A stretch of DNA of 7,971 nucleotides from Chloroflexota bacterium (lineage in GTDB: Bacteria; Chloroflexota; Dehalococcoidia; GIF9; AB-539-J10), in contig JAUVWD010000025.1 of the NCBI GenBank assembly GCA_030604285.1, positions 1-7,971 of the forward strand, in the 5' to 3' direction. The position numbers were made by a program, and so were the translations under genes. The notes under the pieces are model-generated. The model was not told the origin of the DNA and made no database searches. It worked only from the letters and a program-made list of their open reading frames with translations. How positions within the stretch are numbered: position 1 is the stretch's first letter; each line of letters starts with the position of its first letter. Positions 1-5,409 of the stretch are shown one piece after another.

Positions 1-608
1 ACAAACGGCTTCCTCTGGAGCTCTTCTTCACCACCCACCACCTGGCAGGCAATCTCATGGATTTTCGCAATGTCTCTGCCACTGTCTGCAATGAAAACAA
101 TAGGTTTGTTAGTGTTTTTGACCATCTCGGCAAAAACATAAACATAGATATCTTCGACGGGAACATCTTCAGGATTGGCCATAGACATAGCAAAAGCCAT
201 GTTGTCAAGCCCATCCACCAGCCTGGCAAAATTGGCGGCATCTTTTAAGACAGCCCGGCGACGTTCCCCGGTCTCCAAATCCAAAGTGAAGATGGCGTCC
301 GAACCTGTGCCATAGAAAGAGTTGCCGTTAACTAGAGGCATCGTTCTGTTGCCCTTCTGGTCATGAAGGGCAATCTGCCTGGGAGCGGACCTTAGGGCCT
401 CTTCAACAAGGTAAGCGGGTAGCCTAACCCAGTCACCATTAGAAACCTTGCACCCAGCATCAGTGAGCATTTCCCGAGCGCCAGGGTGCTCCATCTTGAA
501 TCCTATCTTCTCCAGGATTTCCAAAGCAGCCGTGTGGATTGCCAACGCCTGTTCACGGGTCAAGACCTTCAACCGAGGTTGAAACGTGGGGATCTCCATC
601 GGTTTCAT
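1..608 (-). CDS. MttB-superfamily corrinoid-dependent methyltransferase, N-terminal part (cut by window edge)
   Basis: The reading frame is open from an ATG at 608 to the window edge (202 residues). AAGGAG at 615-620 is a good ribosome binding site 6 nt upstream. The sequence matches the N-terminal half of the trimethylamine/glycine betaine methyltransferase family: an amphipathic HTAALEILEKIGF segment (residues 25-37), AGCKV (51-55), RLPAYLVEEAL (62-72), the FYGTGSDAIFTLDLETGE stretch (98-115) and NTNKPIVF (165-172). Family members move a methyl group from a methylated amine to a cobalt corrinoid protein in the cytoplasm. Family length is about 470-500 residues, so more than half is missing. 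The position where archaeal MttB carries pyrrolysine lies outside the window, so trimethylamine cannot be told from glycine betaine or another quaternary amine. The upstream corrinoid and methyl-THF methyltransferase genes support the role. Substrate is unknown. Confidence 0.88.
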   Translation of the reverse strand, partial: MKPMEIPTFQPRLKVLTREQALAIHTAALEILEKIGFKMEHPGAREMLTDAGCKVSNGDWVRLPAYLVEEALRSAPRQIALHDQKGNRTMPLVNGNSFYGTGSDAIFTLDLETGERRRAVLKDAANFARLVDGLDNMAFAMSMANPEDVPVEDIYVYVFAEMVKNTNKPIVFIADSGRDIAKIHEIACQVVGGEEELQRKPF

Positions 609-692
609 GATTCACTCCTTCATGTCGGGCAGGGGAGCCTAGGAGCCAAGGCGCAGAGGAGAAAATCTCCCTAGCTCACTTCCTCTTGCTCC

Positions 693-1084
693 CTATTTCC
701 CAATCTCCTTCCTCTTGGTCAAGAGCCAGGGTTGAGGTTTGGTGACCATACCAACGAGCTTACCAAGAATCGCATCATATGCCTGATGAAGTTTTGCCCC
801 TGTTTCCTGGGATAGATATTGGCATTCTATGGAAAACTGTATCCAAGTTTGTGTCTCTGCCGCTTCTGCCTCTGCGTCATTTAGCTTACTTACGAACGCT
901 GCTTGATATCGCCTCCTGCGCCAAGCTTCTGCAATATTAGCACACACGGAGCGAGATGCCCTTCGAATCTGGTCAGTCAATGAGTACTCTCCTCACTTGG
1001 AAATCCCTTCGTAAGCTCGAAAATTCTCATCGCAGTCTGAAACGCTAGTTGGTAAACCTCCAGTTCATGATGACTTTGAATCAC
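693..1084 (-). pseudogene. Four-helix-bundle protein (S23/23S rRNA IVP family), frameshifted
   Basis: Two adjacent frames together give a nearly complete member of this family (about 130 residues). The first part starts at GTG 1082-1084, just after an in-frame TAA, and reads MIQSHHELEVYQLAFQ then MRIFELTKGFPSEE. At 987-988 only two bases (AG) remain of a codon. Beyond that point the frame gives YS then LTDQIRRASRSVCANIAEAW, and continues to TAG at 693. Restoring one base joins FPSEE-x-YSLTDQIRR, the usual family pattern, so a 1-nt deletion is the simplest reading. The 95-residue ORF starting with TTG at 980 is only its tail and lacks most of helix 1. Family members form pentameric helical bundles. 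Their role is unknown, apart from being found in 23S rRNA intervening sequences and as the Avd protein of diversity-generating retroelements. No reverse transcriptase is visible here. A sequencing error could mimic the break. Confidence 0.82.
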
Positions 1085-1102
1085 CCTTTAGCACCCCTTC
1101 TC

Positions 1103-1189
1103 TCATCTCGTCCACTCCTCTGCTCCCCCGATCCGTTTCACCTCCACGTCTTTCCACGCCTGAATGTCTTCAAATCGCTCGATGTTCAC
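1103..1189 (-). pseudogene. 5' remnant of a second four-helix-bundle (S23 family) gene
   Basis: A GTG at 1187-1189 opens a 28-codon frame beginning VNIERFEDIQAWKD. The first 13 residues match the usual N terminus of one S23/four-helix-bundle subfamily (pattern M-x-I-E-R-F-E-D-I-x-A-W-x). After the Trp-Lys the similarity stops. The frame runs through unrelated purine-rich sequence to TGA at 1103-1105. It sits directly downstream of the heptamer repeat at 1191-1226 and upstream of the frameshifted S23 gene, whose N terminus (SHHELEVYQ) belongs to a different subfamily. I read it as a truncated remnant, not a functional small protein. The match rests on about 13 residues recalled from the family and needs an alignment. 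Confidence 0.45.
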
Positions 1190-1190
1190 A

Positions 1191-1226
1191 AACTATCTAA
1201 CCATCAACCGTCAACCATCAACCAAT
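1191..1226 (-). repeat. Heptamer tandem repeat (GATGGTT-like) at the end of the corrinoid gene
   Basis: Read on the minus strand the units are ATTGGTT, GATGGTT, GACGGTT, GATGGTT, a single A, then GATAGTT. The three central units (1199-1219) are in perfect 7-nt register and differ at one base. The TGA stop of the corrinoid protein gene (1218-1220) falls across the junction of the first two units. The S23-like start remnant begins 2 nt beyond the last unit. Confidence 0.75.
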
Positions 1227-1856
1227 GCCAAGTAACTCTTTGGCTTTGCTCACGGCAGAACCTGCATCGGAGGCATAAGAATCCGCCTTGATCTCCTGGG
1301 CATACTTTTGAGTAACGGGTGCACCACCAATCATCACCTTCACTTTGTTCCTGATTCCTGCTTTCTCCAGCGCCTCGATGGTGTGAGGCATGGCGGGCAT
1401 AGTGGTGGAGAGTAACGCCGACATGGCCACAATGTCCGGTTCCACTTCTTGCGCCTTTTGAACAAACTTGTCGGGAGAGACATCTACCCCCAGATCGATG
1501 ATCGTGAATCCTGCGCCCTCCATCATCATGGCAACCAGGTTCTTACCGATGTCGTGCAAGTCGCCCTTGACCGTTGCGATCAGCACCTTTCCCTTAGAGG
1601 TGACATCACCTTCCTGAAAGAGCGGCTCGAGCAATTTCATGCACTCTTTCATAGCTTTGGCGGAGCGCAACATCTGGGGGACGAATATCAGCCCCTTTGA
1701 AAACCTATCGCCCACCTCATCCATGGCGGCAATCAGCCCGTTATCAACAATGTCCTGAACACGGCTGCCAGCATCCAAGGCGCTCTGAGTCTCCGCCACA
1801 GCCGTCTTAATGTCTGCCTTCATCACAGATTCAGCCAATGCCTTGAAGTCACTCAT
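1218..1856 (-). CDS. Corrinoid (cobalamin-binding) methyltransferase protein, MtbC/MtgC/MttC-like
   Basis: This is the methyl carrier of a three-component methyltransferase system. Its bound corrinoid cycles between Co(I) and methyl-Co(III). Residues 1-88 form the helical cap domain (VGDRFSKGLIFVPQML, residues 48-63, is characteristic). Residues 89-212 form the B12-binding Rossmann domain. The motif D99-x-H101-x-x-G104 (KGDLHDIGKN) supplies the lower-ligand histidine, SALLSTTM is at 146-153, and the IGGAP loop is at 176-180. At 212 residues it has the normal family length. I chose ATG 1854-1856, which has AAGGGGG 6 nt upstream, over a TTG start at 1892 that would add 12 unconserved residues. 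It lies 45 nt after the methyl-THF methyltransferase gene, in the same operon. Its stop codon lies in a heptamer repeat. A reductive activase (RamA type) is not in the window. Confidence 0.95.
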   Translation of the reverse strand: MSDFKALAESVMKADIKTAVAETQSALDAGSRVQDIVDNGLIAAMDEVGDRFSKGLIFVPQMLRSAKAMKECMKLLEPLFQEGDVTSKGKVLIATVKGDLHDIGKNLVAMMMEGAGFTIIDLGVDVSPDKFVQKAQEVEPDIVAMSALLSTTMPAMPHTIEALEKAGIRNKVKVMIGGAPVTQKYAQEIKADSYASDAGSAVSKAKELLGIG

Positions 1857-1901
1857 ATAGAACCCCCTTAAGATTGTTTCATTCAAATCCAAACAGCAAA
1901 A

Positions 1902-2702
1902 CTATCCTCCGACAATGCGGCCATTTTGGTAGGCGTCAATGAAGTTTTCGCAGTATTCATCCCGACCGAGAAGCATCTCAACCGCGAGGAGGCTTGCCAC
2001 GAGCTGCTTATCCGTTGGGTCCAAAATGGCAGCAGACAGACCATATGAGATACAAAGAGCCAGAAAGTTGCGATTGATTAGGCGCCGCTCCGGGAGACCG
2101 AAGGAGATGTTGGAAAGGCCACAGATGGTATTCACGCCGGGAAAATCGTTCATGATTCTATTTATGGCTCCAAGAGTGGCGATTCCCATACGAGTGTCCA
2201 CAGAAACAGGCTGCACCAGCGGGTCCACATAAATCCTTTCAAGAGGAATCCCTTCATCAGTGAGCTTCTTGATAAGTTCCGAAGCAACCTGGACTCTTTC
2301 TTCCACCGTGGTGGGCATCGACGTTTGAGCCATGCAGAGGGCCACTACATGACACGGCTGAGAAGTGATTACAGGAAGAAGTGATTGAAAGCGGTCTTCT
2401 TCCAGTGAAATGGAATTGATCATTGGTTCGCCCTTGTGGCGTTTCATCGCTTCCGACAACGCCTTGGGATTGGGACTGTCCAAACATAAGGGCAGAGCTA
2501 CTTCATTTTGTACCGTCTCAACCAGCCAGCAGAGGCAATCAACCTCTCGGTCCAGAAAAGTACCCGCGTTGACATCAATGTAATGGGCTCCAGCCTCGGC
2601 TTGATCCCGGGCCACCTTAGTGATGAACCCGACATCCCGTTTCTCAACAGCTTCTTCGATGCTCTTCCGACTGGTGTTGATTTTCTCTCCTACTATGATC
2701 AC
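1902..2702 (-). CDS. Methyltetrahydrofolate:corrinoid methyltransferase (AcsE/MtgA-like)
   Basis: This protein has a pterin-binding TIM barrel of the AcsE/MtgA/dihydropteroate-synthase fold, 266 residues, close to the roughly 262 of AcsE. The pterin-binding residues known from AcsE have counterparts: D75 in CLDSPNP, N96 in MINSIS, D160 in VDPLVQP, and N198 in GLSNISFGLP (near AcsE Asn199). IDVNAG at 42-47 is the first barrel motif. In glycine betaine-type systems this enzyme moves the methyl group from the corrinoid protein to tetrahydrofolate. In the Wood-Ljungdahl pathway AcsE works the other way, towards the CO dehydrogenase corrinoid protein. No acs/CODH genes are next to it, and a corrinoid carrier and MttB-like gene are, so the MtgA role is favoured. 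The start is GTG at 2702, with AAGGAGAG at 2711-2718 and 8 nt spacing. It is the first gene of the operon. Confidence 0.93.
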   Translation of the reverse strand: MIIVGEKINTSRKSIEEAVEKRDVGFITKVARDQAEAGAHYIDVNAGTFLDREVDCLCWLVETVQNEVALPLCLDSPNPKALSEAMKRHKGEPMINSISLEEDRFQSLLPVITSQPCHVVALCMAQTSMPTTVEERVQVASELIKKLTDEGIPLERIYVDPLVQPVSVDTRMGIATLGAINRIMNDFPGVNTICGLSNISFGLPERRLINRNFLALCISYGLSAAILDPTDKQLVASLLAVEMLLGRDEYCENFIDAYQNGRIVGG

Positions 2703-2859
2703 CGTTGATCCTCTCCTTCAATTTTCGAACCTTAGTTGGCCATCCTAGATACGCAGTTTTCGCCCAAATTAACCTCAACACCGAACACAATCGAGGGTAT
2801 GTTGTGCCAGTGATTTGAGCCAAACGTAGATAGCCGAAGATTCTTTCATCTGACGCGCT

Positions 2860-2888
2860 AATGTAACACAAGTCACGACCTGTAGCAA
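2860..2888 (-). promoter_or_regulatory. Candidate promoter for the methyl-transfer operon
   Basis: On the minus strand TTGCTA (2883-2888) and TACATT (2860-2865) are separated by 17 nt. Each hexamer matches the sigma70 consensus at 4 of 6 positions. It would give a leader of about 150 nt before the GTG at 2702. This is the best pair I noticed, but it is weak, and I recognise no known riboswitch in the leader. Confidence 0.22.
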
Positions 2889-3202
2889 ATTCGCGGGTTT
2901 CCTTTCTCAGGCATCTACGCCGGAGCAAAAAAGGACCATCCGACGGCGCCGAAAAACCTACCACCAAATGCGGCTCCAGTCATCAAAGAGCCACGCCAAA
3001 CCGACAATCACGCCCCAAAGCTACCATTTCACAGCATTAATGCACTAGGCAGGAATGCACCTGGAGGTCAGGTAGCTGCCCCACGGACAGGTACCTGCGA
3101 TGCGCTCCTTGTTACACACGAGTGGCCAACCAAGACAACACGGCCTTGTAAGGGCATGCCATGTCGCGCAACGGTTTCCAAGGGATGAAGGAAAACGCAG
3201 CC

Positions 3203-3251
3203 GTCACCTCGGAGTGACTCGTGGGGTCACAATATCCTACAATGCAGGATA
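3203..3251. other. Cluster of stem-loops, two mutually exclusive
   Basis: GTGAC at 3214-3218 can pair with GTCAC at 3203-3207. Alternatively, as GTGACTC (3214-3220), it can pair with GGGTCAC (3224-3230), giving 7 bp including one G-U around a 3-nt loop. TATCCT (3233-3238) and AGGATA (3246-3251) form a third hairpin. There is no T-run after any of them, so they are not simple intrinsic terminators. Confidence 0.35.
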
Positions 3252-3331
3252 GAAAGGGTCTTGCCATGAAGAAACAAAGGTATTAGGAAAGGTCCCAAGG
3301 ACGGGAGAAGGGGAGCTTATCCTTAGGGTGT

Positions 3332-3350
3332 CCGCCATCTTTTCTGGCGG
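3332..3350. repeat. Inverted repeat CCGCCA / TGGCGG
   Basis: A perfect 6-bp GC-rich stem with a 7-nt loop (TCTTTTC on the plus strand). No T-rich tract follows on either strand, so I do not call it a terminator. Confidence 0.4.
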
Positions 3351-3824
3351 CAATCACACACAAGGCGGGGTAATCTGGTGGGGGCCCTTAGTTGGCAGCG
3401 AGATAAGGCTGCTCAGGACGAGATATCGGAAGGGCGAACGAAAGGGGTAAAGACTGCCCCCTAGCAAGACTAGAAAAGGCAATGCCATAAGCAAAACATC
3501 CCGGTCCAAAATTCTCCATAATCGCCTCTTGAGGGTCTTGAGGAGCATGAGCCTCGTACGGAGGCAAAGAGAGCGAGACTGCAAAATGCGGTGAAGCCGT
3601 AGAGCGGCGCCAGCATTCAATAAGGGCTGATTCTCAGGTTGTCCTTCAGTTGGCCATCCAGCTCGAGTTCCTGTCCCAAAAAGCCAACCTTGATGAAAGA
3701 CAACTGCCTTGTGAGACCACGCATAAGCGCATCTATCCAGGGGATGGCAAGGTATCTAAGTAAGACTAAGCGTGCGTTCCCACTTGATTACCAACAAGCC
3801 AGAAGGTTTGGAAGCTATTGGGAA

Positions 3825-3900
3825 TGGTGGGCGGTACTGGATTTGAACCAGTGACCTCTGCGATGTCAACGCAGCACTCTAACCGCTGAGCTAACCGCCC
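3825..3900 (-). tRNA. tRNA-Val (anticodon GAC), CCA encoded
   Basis: The minus strand folds into a full cloverleaf. The acceptor stem is GGGCGGT/ACCGCCC. The D arm is GCTC-AGCGGTTA-GAGT, with one G-U pair. The anticodon arm is CTGCG-TTGACAT-CGCAG with GAC at positions 34-36. The variable loop is AGGTC and the T arm is ACTGG-TTCAAAT-CCAGT. The discriminator base A (3828) and CCA (3825-3827) are encoded. Length is 76 nt. It reads the valine codons GUC and GUU. Its own promoter candidate lies just upstream at 3925-3952. Confidence 0.97.
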
Positions 3901-3924
3901 TTCTCAAGCGTCGTACCCCATATA

Positions 3925-3952
3925 CCTATACAGAACAAATCTAGACCGGCAA
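3925..3952 (-). promoter_or_regulatory. Candidate promoter of tRNA-Val
   Basis: On the minus strand TTGCCG (3947-3952) and TATAGG (3925-3930) are 16 nt apart and 24 nt upstream of the tRNA 5' end, followed by TATATGGGG. The position suits a short 5' leader trimmed by RNase P. Confidence 0.42.
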
Positions 3953-3986
3953 CCTTGTAACGTCGGCTAGAGGCAGACTTAGGCGT

Positions 3987-4211
3987 CTAGCCCTTTAACC
4001 TTGCATTGCTTGTGACGTTGATTTGTACGATCTGACCGCATTTGGGGCATAAGATCTCCATCACAAGAGGTGGTCGCATCACCTTTTCCACCAGGGAAGT
4101 AACCACAGAGTCCAGATTATCAAGCCTCTCGTCCAACATATTGAGGCGCCTGCTTACATGCTCCGTGGTCAACAGACCATCGACTTCCACAGCGGGATCA
4201 CCCTTGTCCAT
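3987..4211 (-). CDS. Small hypothetical protein with a CPKCG zinc half-site
   Basis: I do not recognise the family. The protein is 74 residues. Residues 16-46 (TTEHVSRRLNMLDERLDNLD and following) show a leucine/charged pattern fit for a helix or short coiled coil. Near the C terminus, MEILCPKCGQIVQINV (51-66) holds one C-x-x-C pair (C55, C58) in a zinc-ribbon-like beta hairpin. A second pair is missing, so metal binding would need dimerisation or the neighbour's help, and that neighbour (4221-4541) has no cysteine. ATG at 4211 is 9 nt after the previous stop. The ribosome binding site is poor (TAGG at 4217-4220, or GAGAGGAG far upstream), which suggests translational coupling. It probably shares the promoter at 4578-4606. 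Confidence 0.6.
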   Translation of the reverse strand: MDKGDPAVEVDGLLTTEHVSRRLNMLDERLDNLDSVVTSLVEKVMRPPLVMEILCPKCGQIVQINVTSNARLKG

Positions 4212-4220
4212 TTGGACCTA

Positions 4221-4541
4221 CTACAGGCTCCTCTCAACTACGCCAAAAGACTCCAGCTCGGTTTTGTCTCTTTGTATCAGTTTATCTATCTCCTCAGACA
4301 CAGTGCGTTCCAGAAACTTGCGAAAGGCGTCCCGAGCTGTTGACGAAGACCTCACTGCTTCCTTAACCTTCTCCCACTCATCGGTAATCGCTTCGCTGAT
4401 CTGCTGAGGGCTTATAGGCTCATTTCCTTGCCATAGGCTCTCTACTTTATCTAGAACCCTGCCCATCATGGCTCTCCTTAAGCGGTCAAAAGAAAGCACC
4501 TCCTCCCACCTGTATGGTCGTCCTACTTCCTCTTCAGACAT
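4221..4541 (-). CDS. Hypothetical charged, mostly helical 106-residue protein
   Basis: No family is recognised. There is no signal peptide, membrane segment or cysteine. The sequence is rich in Glu, Arg and Lys and looks all-helical. Examples are FDRLRRAMMGRVLDKVESLW (18-37), ISEAITDEWEKVKEAV (48-63) and ARDAFRKFLERTVSEEIDKL (69-88). The ATG at 4541 has an excellent GGGAGGT site (4549-4555) 7 nt upstream. A near-consensus promoter lies at 4578-4606, so expression is well supported. It is the first gene of a pair with the CPKCG protein downstream. The plus-strand frame over this region (4042-4407) lacks a comparable start site and is taken as a shadow. Confidence 0.72.
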   Translation of the reverse strand: MSEEEVGRPYRWEEVLSFDRLRRAMMGRVLDKVESLWQGNEPISPQQISEAITDEWEKVKEAVRSSSTARDAFRKFLERTVSEEIDKLIQRDKTELESFGVVERSL

Positions 4542-4564
4542 AGTTATTACCTCCCATCAGGTTT

Positions 4565-4577
4565 AGCGAATATCGCT
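4565..4577. promoter_or_regulatory. Operator-like inverted repeat over the predicted transcription start
   Basis: AGCGA-ATA-TCGCT is a perfect 5-bp inverted repeat with a 3-nt spacer. On the minus strand it begins immediately after the TATGAT -10 box, so the predicted start (about 4571) falls at its centre. This placement suits a repressor site. The arms are short and no regulator gene is adjacent. Confidence 0.4.
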
Positions 4578-4606
4578 ATCATAAGCTCAATTAGTGCAAC
4601 TGTCAA
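4578..4606 (-). promoter_or_regulatory. Strong sigma70-type promoter for the 4541/4211 gene pair
   Basis: On the minus strand TTGACA (4601-4606, perfect consensus) and TATGAT (4578-4583, 5 of 6) are separated by exactly 17 nt. The leader to the ATG at 4541 would be about 30 nt and contains the GGGAGGT ribosome binding site. Confidence 0.75.
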
Positions 4607-4680
4607 GATGAACAAGCAGTGACATGTTGATTTATGGCGATGAAAGATATACAGTATTTGTTACAAGGAGGTATTGAGAT

Positions 4681-4935
4681 ATGCCAGAGGTTCAAGTTGG
4701 CACTGTGACGGATTTCTTCGCCAAGCCTGTGGTAGCTGGAATTGAGCTGAGCGGGGCATTAAATGTAGGGGACAAGATTCATATCACAGGCCACACTACG
4801 GATATGGAGCTTGTTGTAGAGTCCATGCAAATTGAACGGGTTGATGTTACTGAAGGTAAGCCCGGTGACCTTGTTGGCGTAAAAGTTGCCGAAAGAGTAA
4901 GGCCGGGCGATACAGTTTGGAAGGTTAGCGAATAG
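4681..4935 (+). CDS. Free-standing EF-Tu domain II-like protein (translation elongation factor-like)
   Basis: The protein is 84 residues and consists of a single beta-barrel like domain II of EF-Tu. VGTVTDFFAKPVVAGIEL (6-23) is the first strand pair, LNVGDKIHITGHTTD (27-41) is the hallmark L-x-x-GD-x-I-x-I-x-G segment, SMQIERVDV (48-56) follows, then PGDLVGVKVAERVRPGD (61-77). No GTPase domain or other EF-Tu domain is present, and the start is sound: AAGGAGGT at 4665-4672, 8 nt before ATG. Stand-alone proteins of this kind are annotated as translation elongation factor-like, with function unproven. The same fold also occurs as the tail of U32 peptidases. The best promoter candidate is weak (TTGATT 4627-4632, TATACA 4648-4653, spacer 15). 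It diverges from the 4541 gene and converges on ribH with only 3 nt between stop codons. Confidence 0.85.
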   Translation: MPEVQVGTVTDFFAKPVVAGIELSGALNVGDKIHITGHTTDMELVVESMQIERVDVTEGKPGDLVGVKVAERVRPGDTVWKVSE

Positions 4936-4938
4936 GCC

Positions 4939-5409
4939 TTAGCCCCTCCATTCCTGCACTAAATTCGCCATCTCGATAGCGCTTAGTGCAGCACTGAAAC
5001 CCTTGTTGCCTTCCTTAGCCCCAGCCCTCTGAATAGCTTGCTCCAGAGTATCCGCAGTGATTATGCCGTGTGCCACCGGCAAGCCAGCGTCTAGACTTAC
5101 CCTGGCAATCCCTCGACTCACCTCAGAGGCTATATAATCAAAGTGTGGAGTGCCACCACGAATCACAGCCCCAAGGCATATTACGGCATGGTATTTGCCA
5201 CTCTGAGCCATTTTCTTTGCTATCAGCGGGATTTCAAAGCAACCGGGTGTCCAGGCAATATCAATATCCTCCTCCTCAACGCCATGACGCAACAAAGCAT
5301 CTTTTGCGCCCTCAAGCAACCTAGTCGTTATTAGCTCATTGAATCGGGAAACAATTACAGCAAACTTAAAACCTTTGCCTATCAGTAGACCTTGATAATT
5401 CTTAGCCAT
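4939..5409 (-). CDS. ribH: 6,7-dimethyl-8-ribityllumazine synthase
   Basis: RibH condenses 5-amino-6-ribitylamino-uracil with 3,4-dihydroxy-2-butanone 4-phosphate to give lumazine. It normally works as a cytoplasmic pentamer or icosahedral 60-mer. The protein is 156 residues, the usual length. SRFNE (21-25), PGCFEIP (55-61; Ala is usual at the Cys), [14 protein letters not shown] (80-93) with catalytic His89, and [15 protein letters not shown] (134-148) are all present. I chose ATG at 5409, with GGAGGG 10 nt upstream. The alternative ATG at 5430 has AAGG directly touching it, which is too close, and would add seven residues. The start overlaps the end of ribBA by 8 nt, so the two are translationally coupled. 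It is the last gene of the rib operon. No terminator hairpin with a T-run follows. Confidence 0.97.
   Translation of the reverse strand: MAKNYQGLLIGKGFKFAVIVSRFNELITTRLLEGAKDALLRHGVEEEDIDIAWTPGCFEIPLIAKKMAQSGKYHAVICLGAVIRGGTPHFDYIASEVSRGIARVSLDAGLPVAHGIITADTLEQAIQRAGAKEGNKGFSAALSAIEMANLVQEWRG

Larger units (their letters stand above)
2719..3824. other. Gene-poor stretch of about 1.1 kb with short repeats and stem-loops
   Basis: No protein or RNA family is recognisable between the operon's ribosome binding site and tRNA-Val. Visible structure includes a repeated CCTT(C)AGTTGGC motif (2730, 3386, 3643), two direct AATGCAC copies (3039-3045, 3054-3060), a GCATTAATGC palindrome (3034-3043) and several hairpins (3063-3108, 3203-3230, 3233-3251, 3332-3350). 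One minus-strand frame is open from 3755 to 3240 except for TGA at 3354-3356. The minus strand is pyrimidine-rich here, which lowers stop frequency in all its frames, so open frames carry little weight. The stretch may be a decayed gene or insertion, or an unrecognised non-coding RNA. Confidence 0.5.

Noticed and set aside
658..670. GGAGA-AAA-TCTCC hairpin before the mttB-like gene
   Set aside because: It is short, with a 3-nt loop and no T-run, and is likely chance in purine/pyrimidine-biased sequence.
1857..1892. TTG start extending the corrinoid protein by 12 residues
   Set aside because: The ATG at 1856 has AAGGGGG at proper spacing and begins the conserved cap domain; the extension is not part of it.
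2703..2880. Possible riboswitch (cobalamin or other) in the leader of the methyl-transfer operon
   Set aside because: I found no recognisable B12-box or other known aptamer core on the minus strand.
2644..2967. 107-codon minus-strand frame overlapping the start of the methyl-THF methyltransferase
   Set aside because: It is out of frame with a clear gene, overlaps its ribosome binding site, and shows no family features.
3256..3290. ATGAAGAAACAAAGGTAT (MKKQRY) on the plus strand, resembling an IS3-type OrfA start
   Set aside because: A TAG follows at once and nothing beyond it resembles a transposase; six residues are not enough.
3354..3620. 88-codon minus-strand frame with a hydrophobic segment, TTG start
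   Set aside because: No recognisable family and no good start site; the pyrimidine-rich strand lowers stop frequency. Kept only as a low-interest finding.
3639..3854. 71-codon plus-strand frame ending in AVLDLNQ
   Set aside because: Its end is antisense to tRNA-Val; such frames over tRNA genes are a known annotation artefact, and no ribosome binding site supports it.
4042..4407. 121-codon plus-strand frame opposite the two small minus-strand genes
   Set aside because: It crosses the junction of two genes that have a promoter and ribosome binding site; it is serine-rich and low in complexity, as expected of an antisense shadow.
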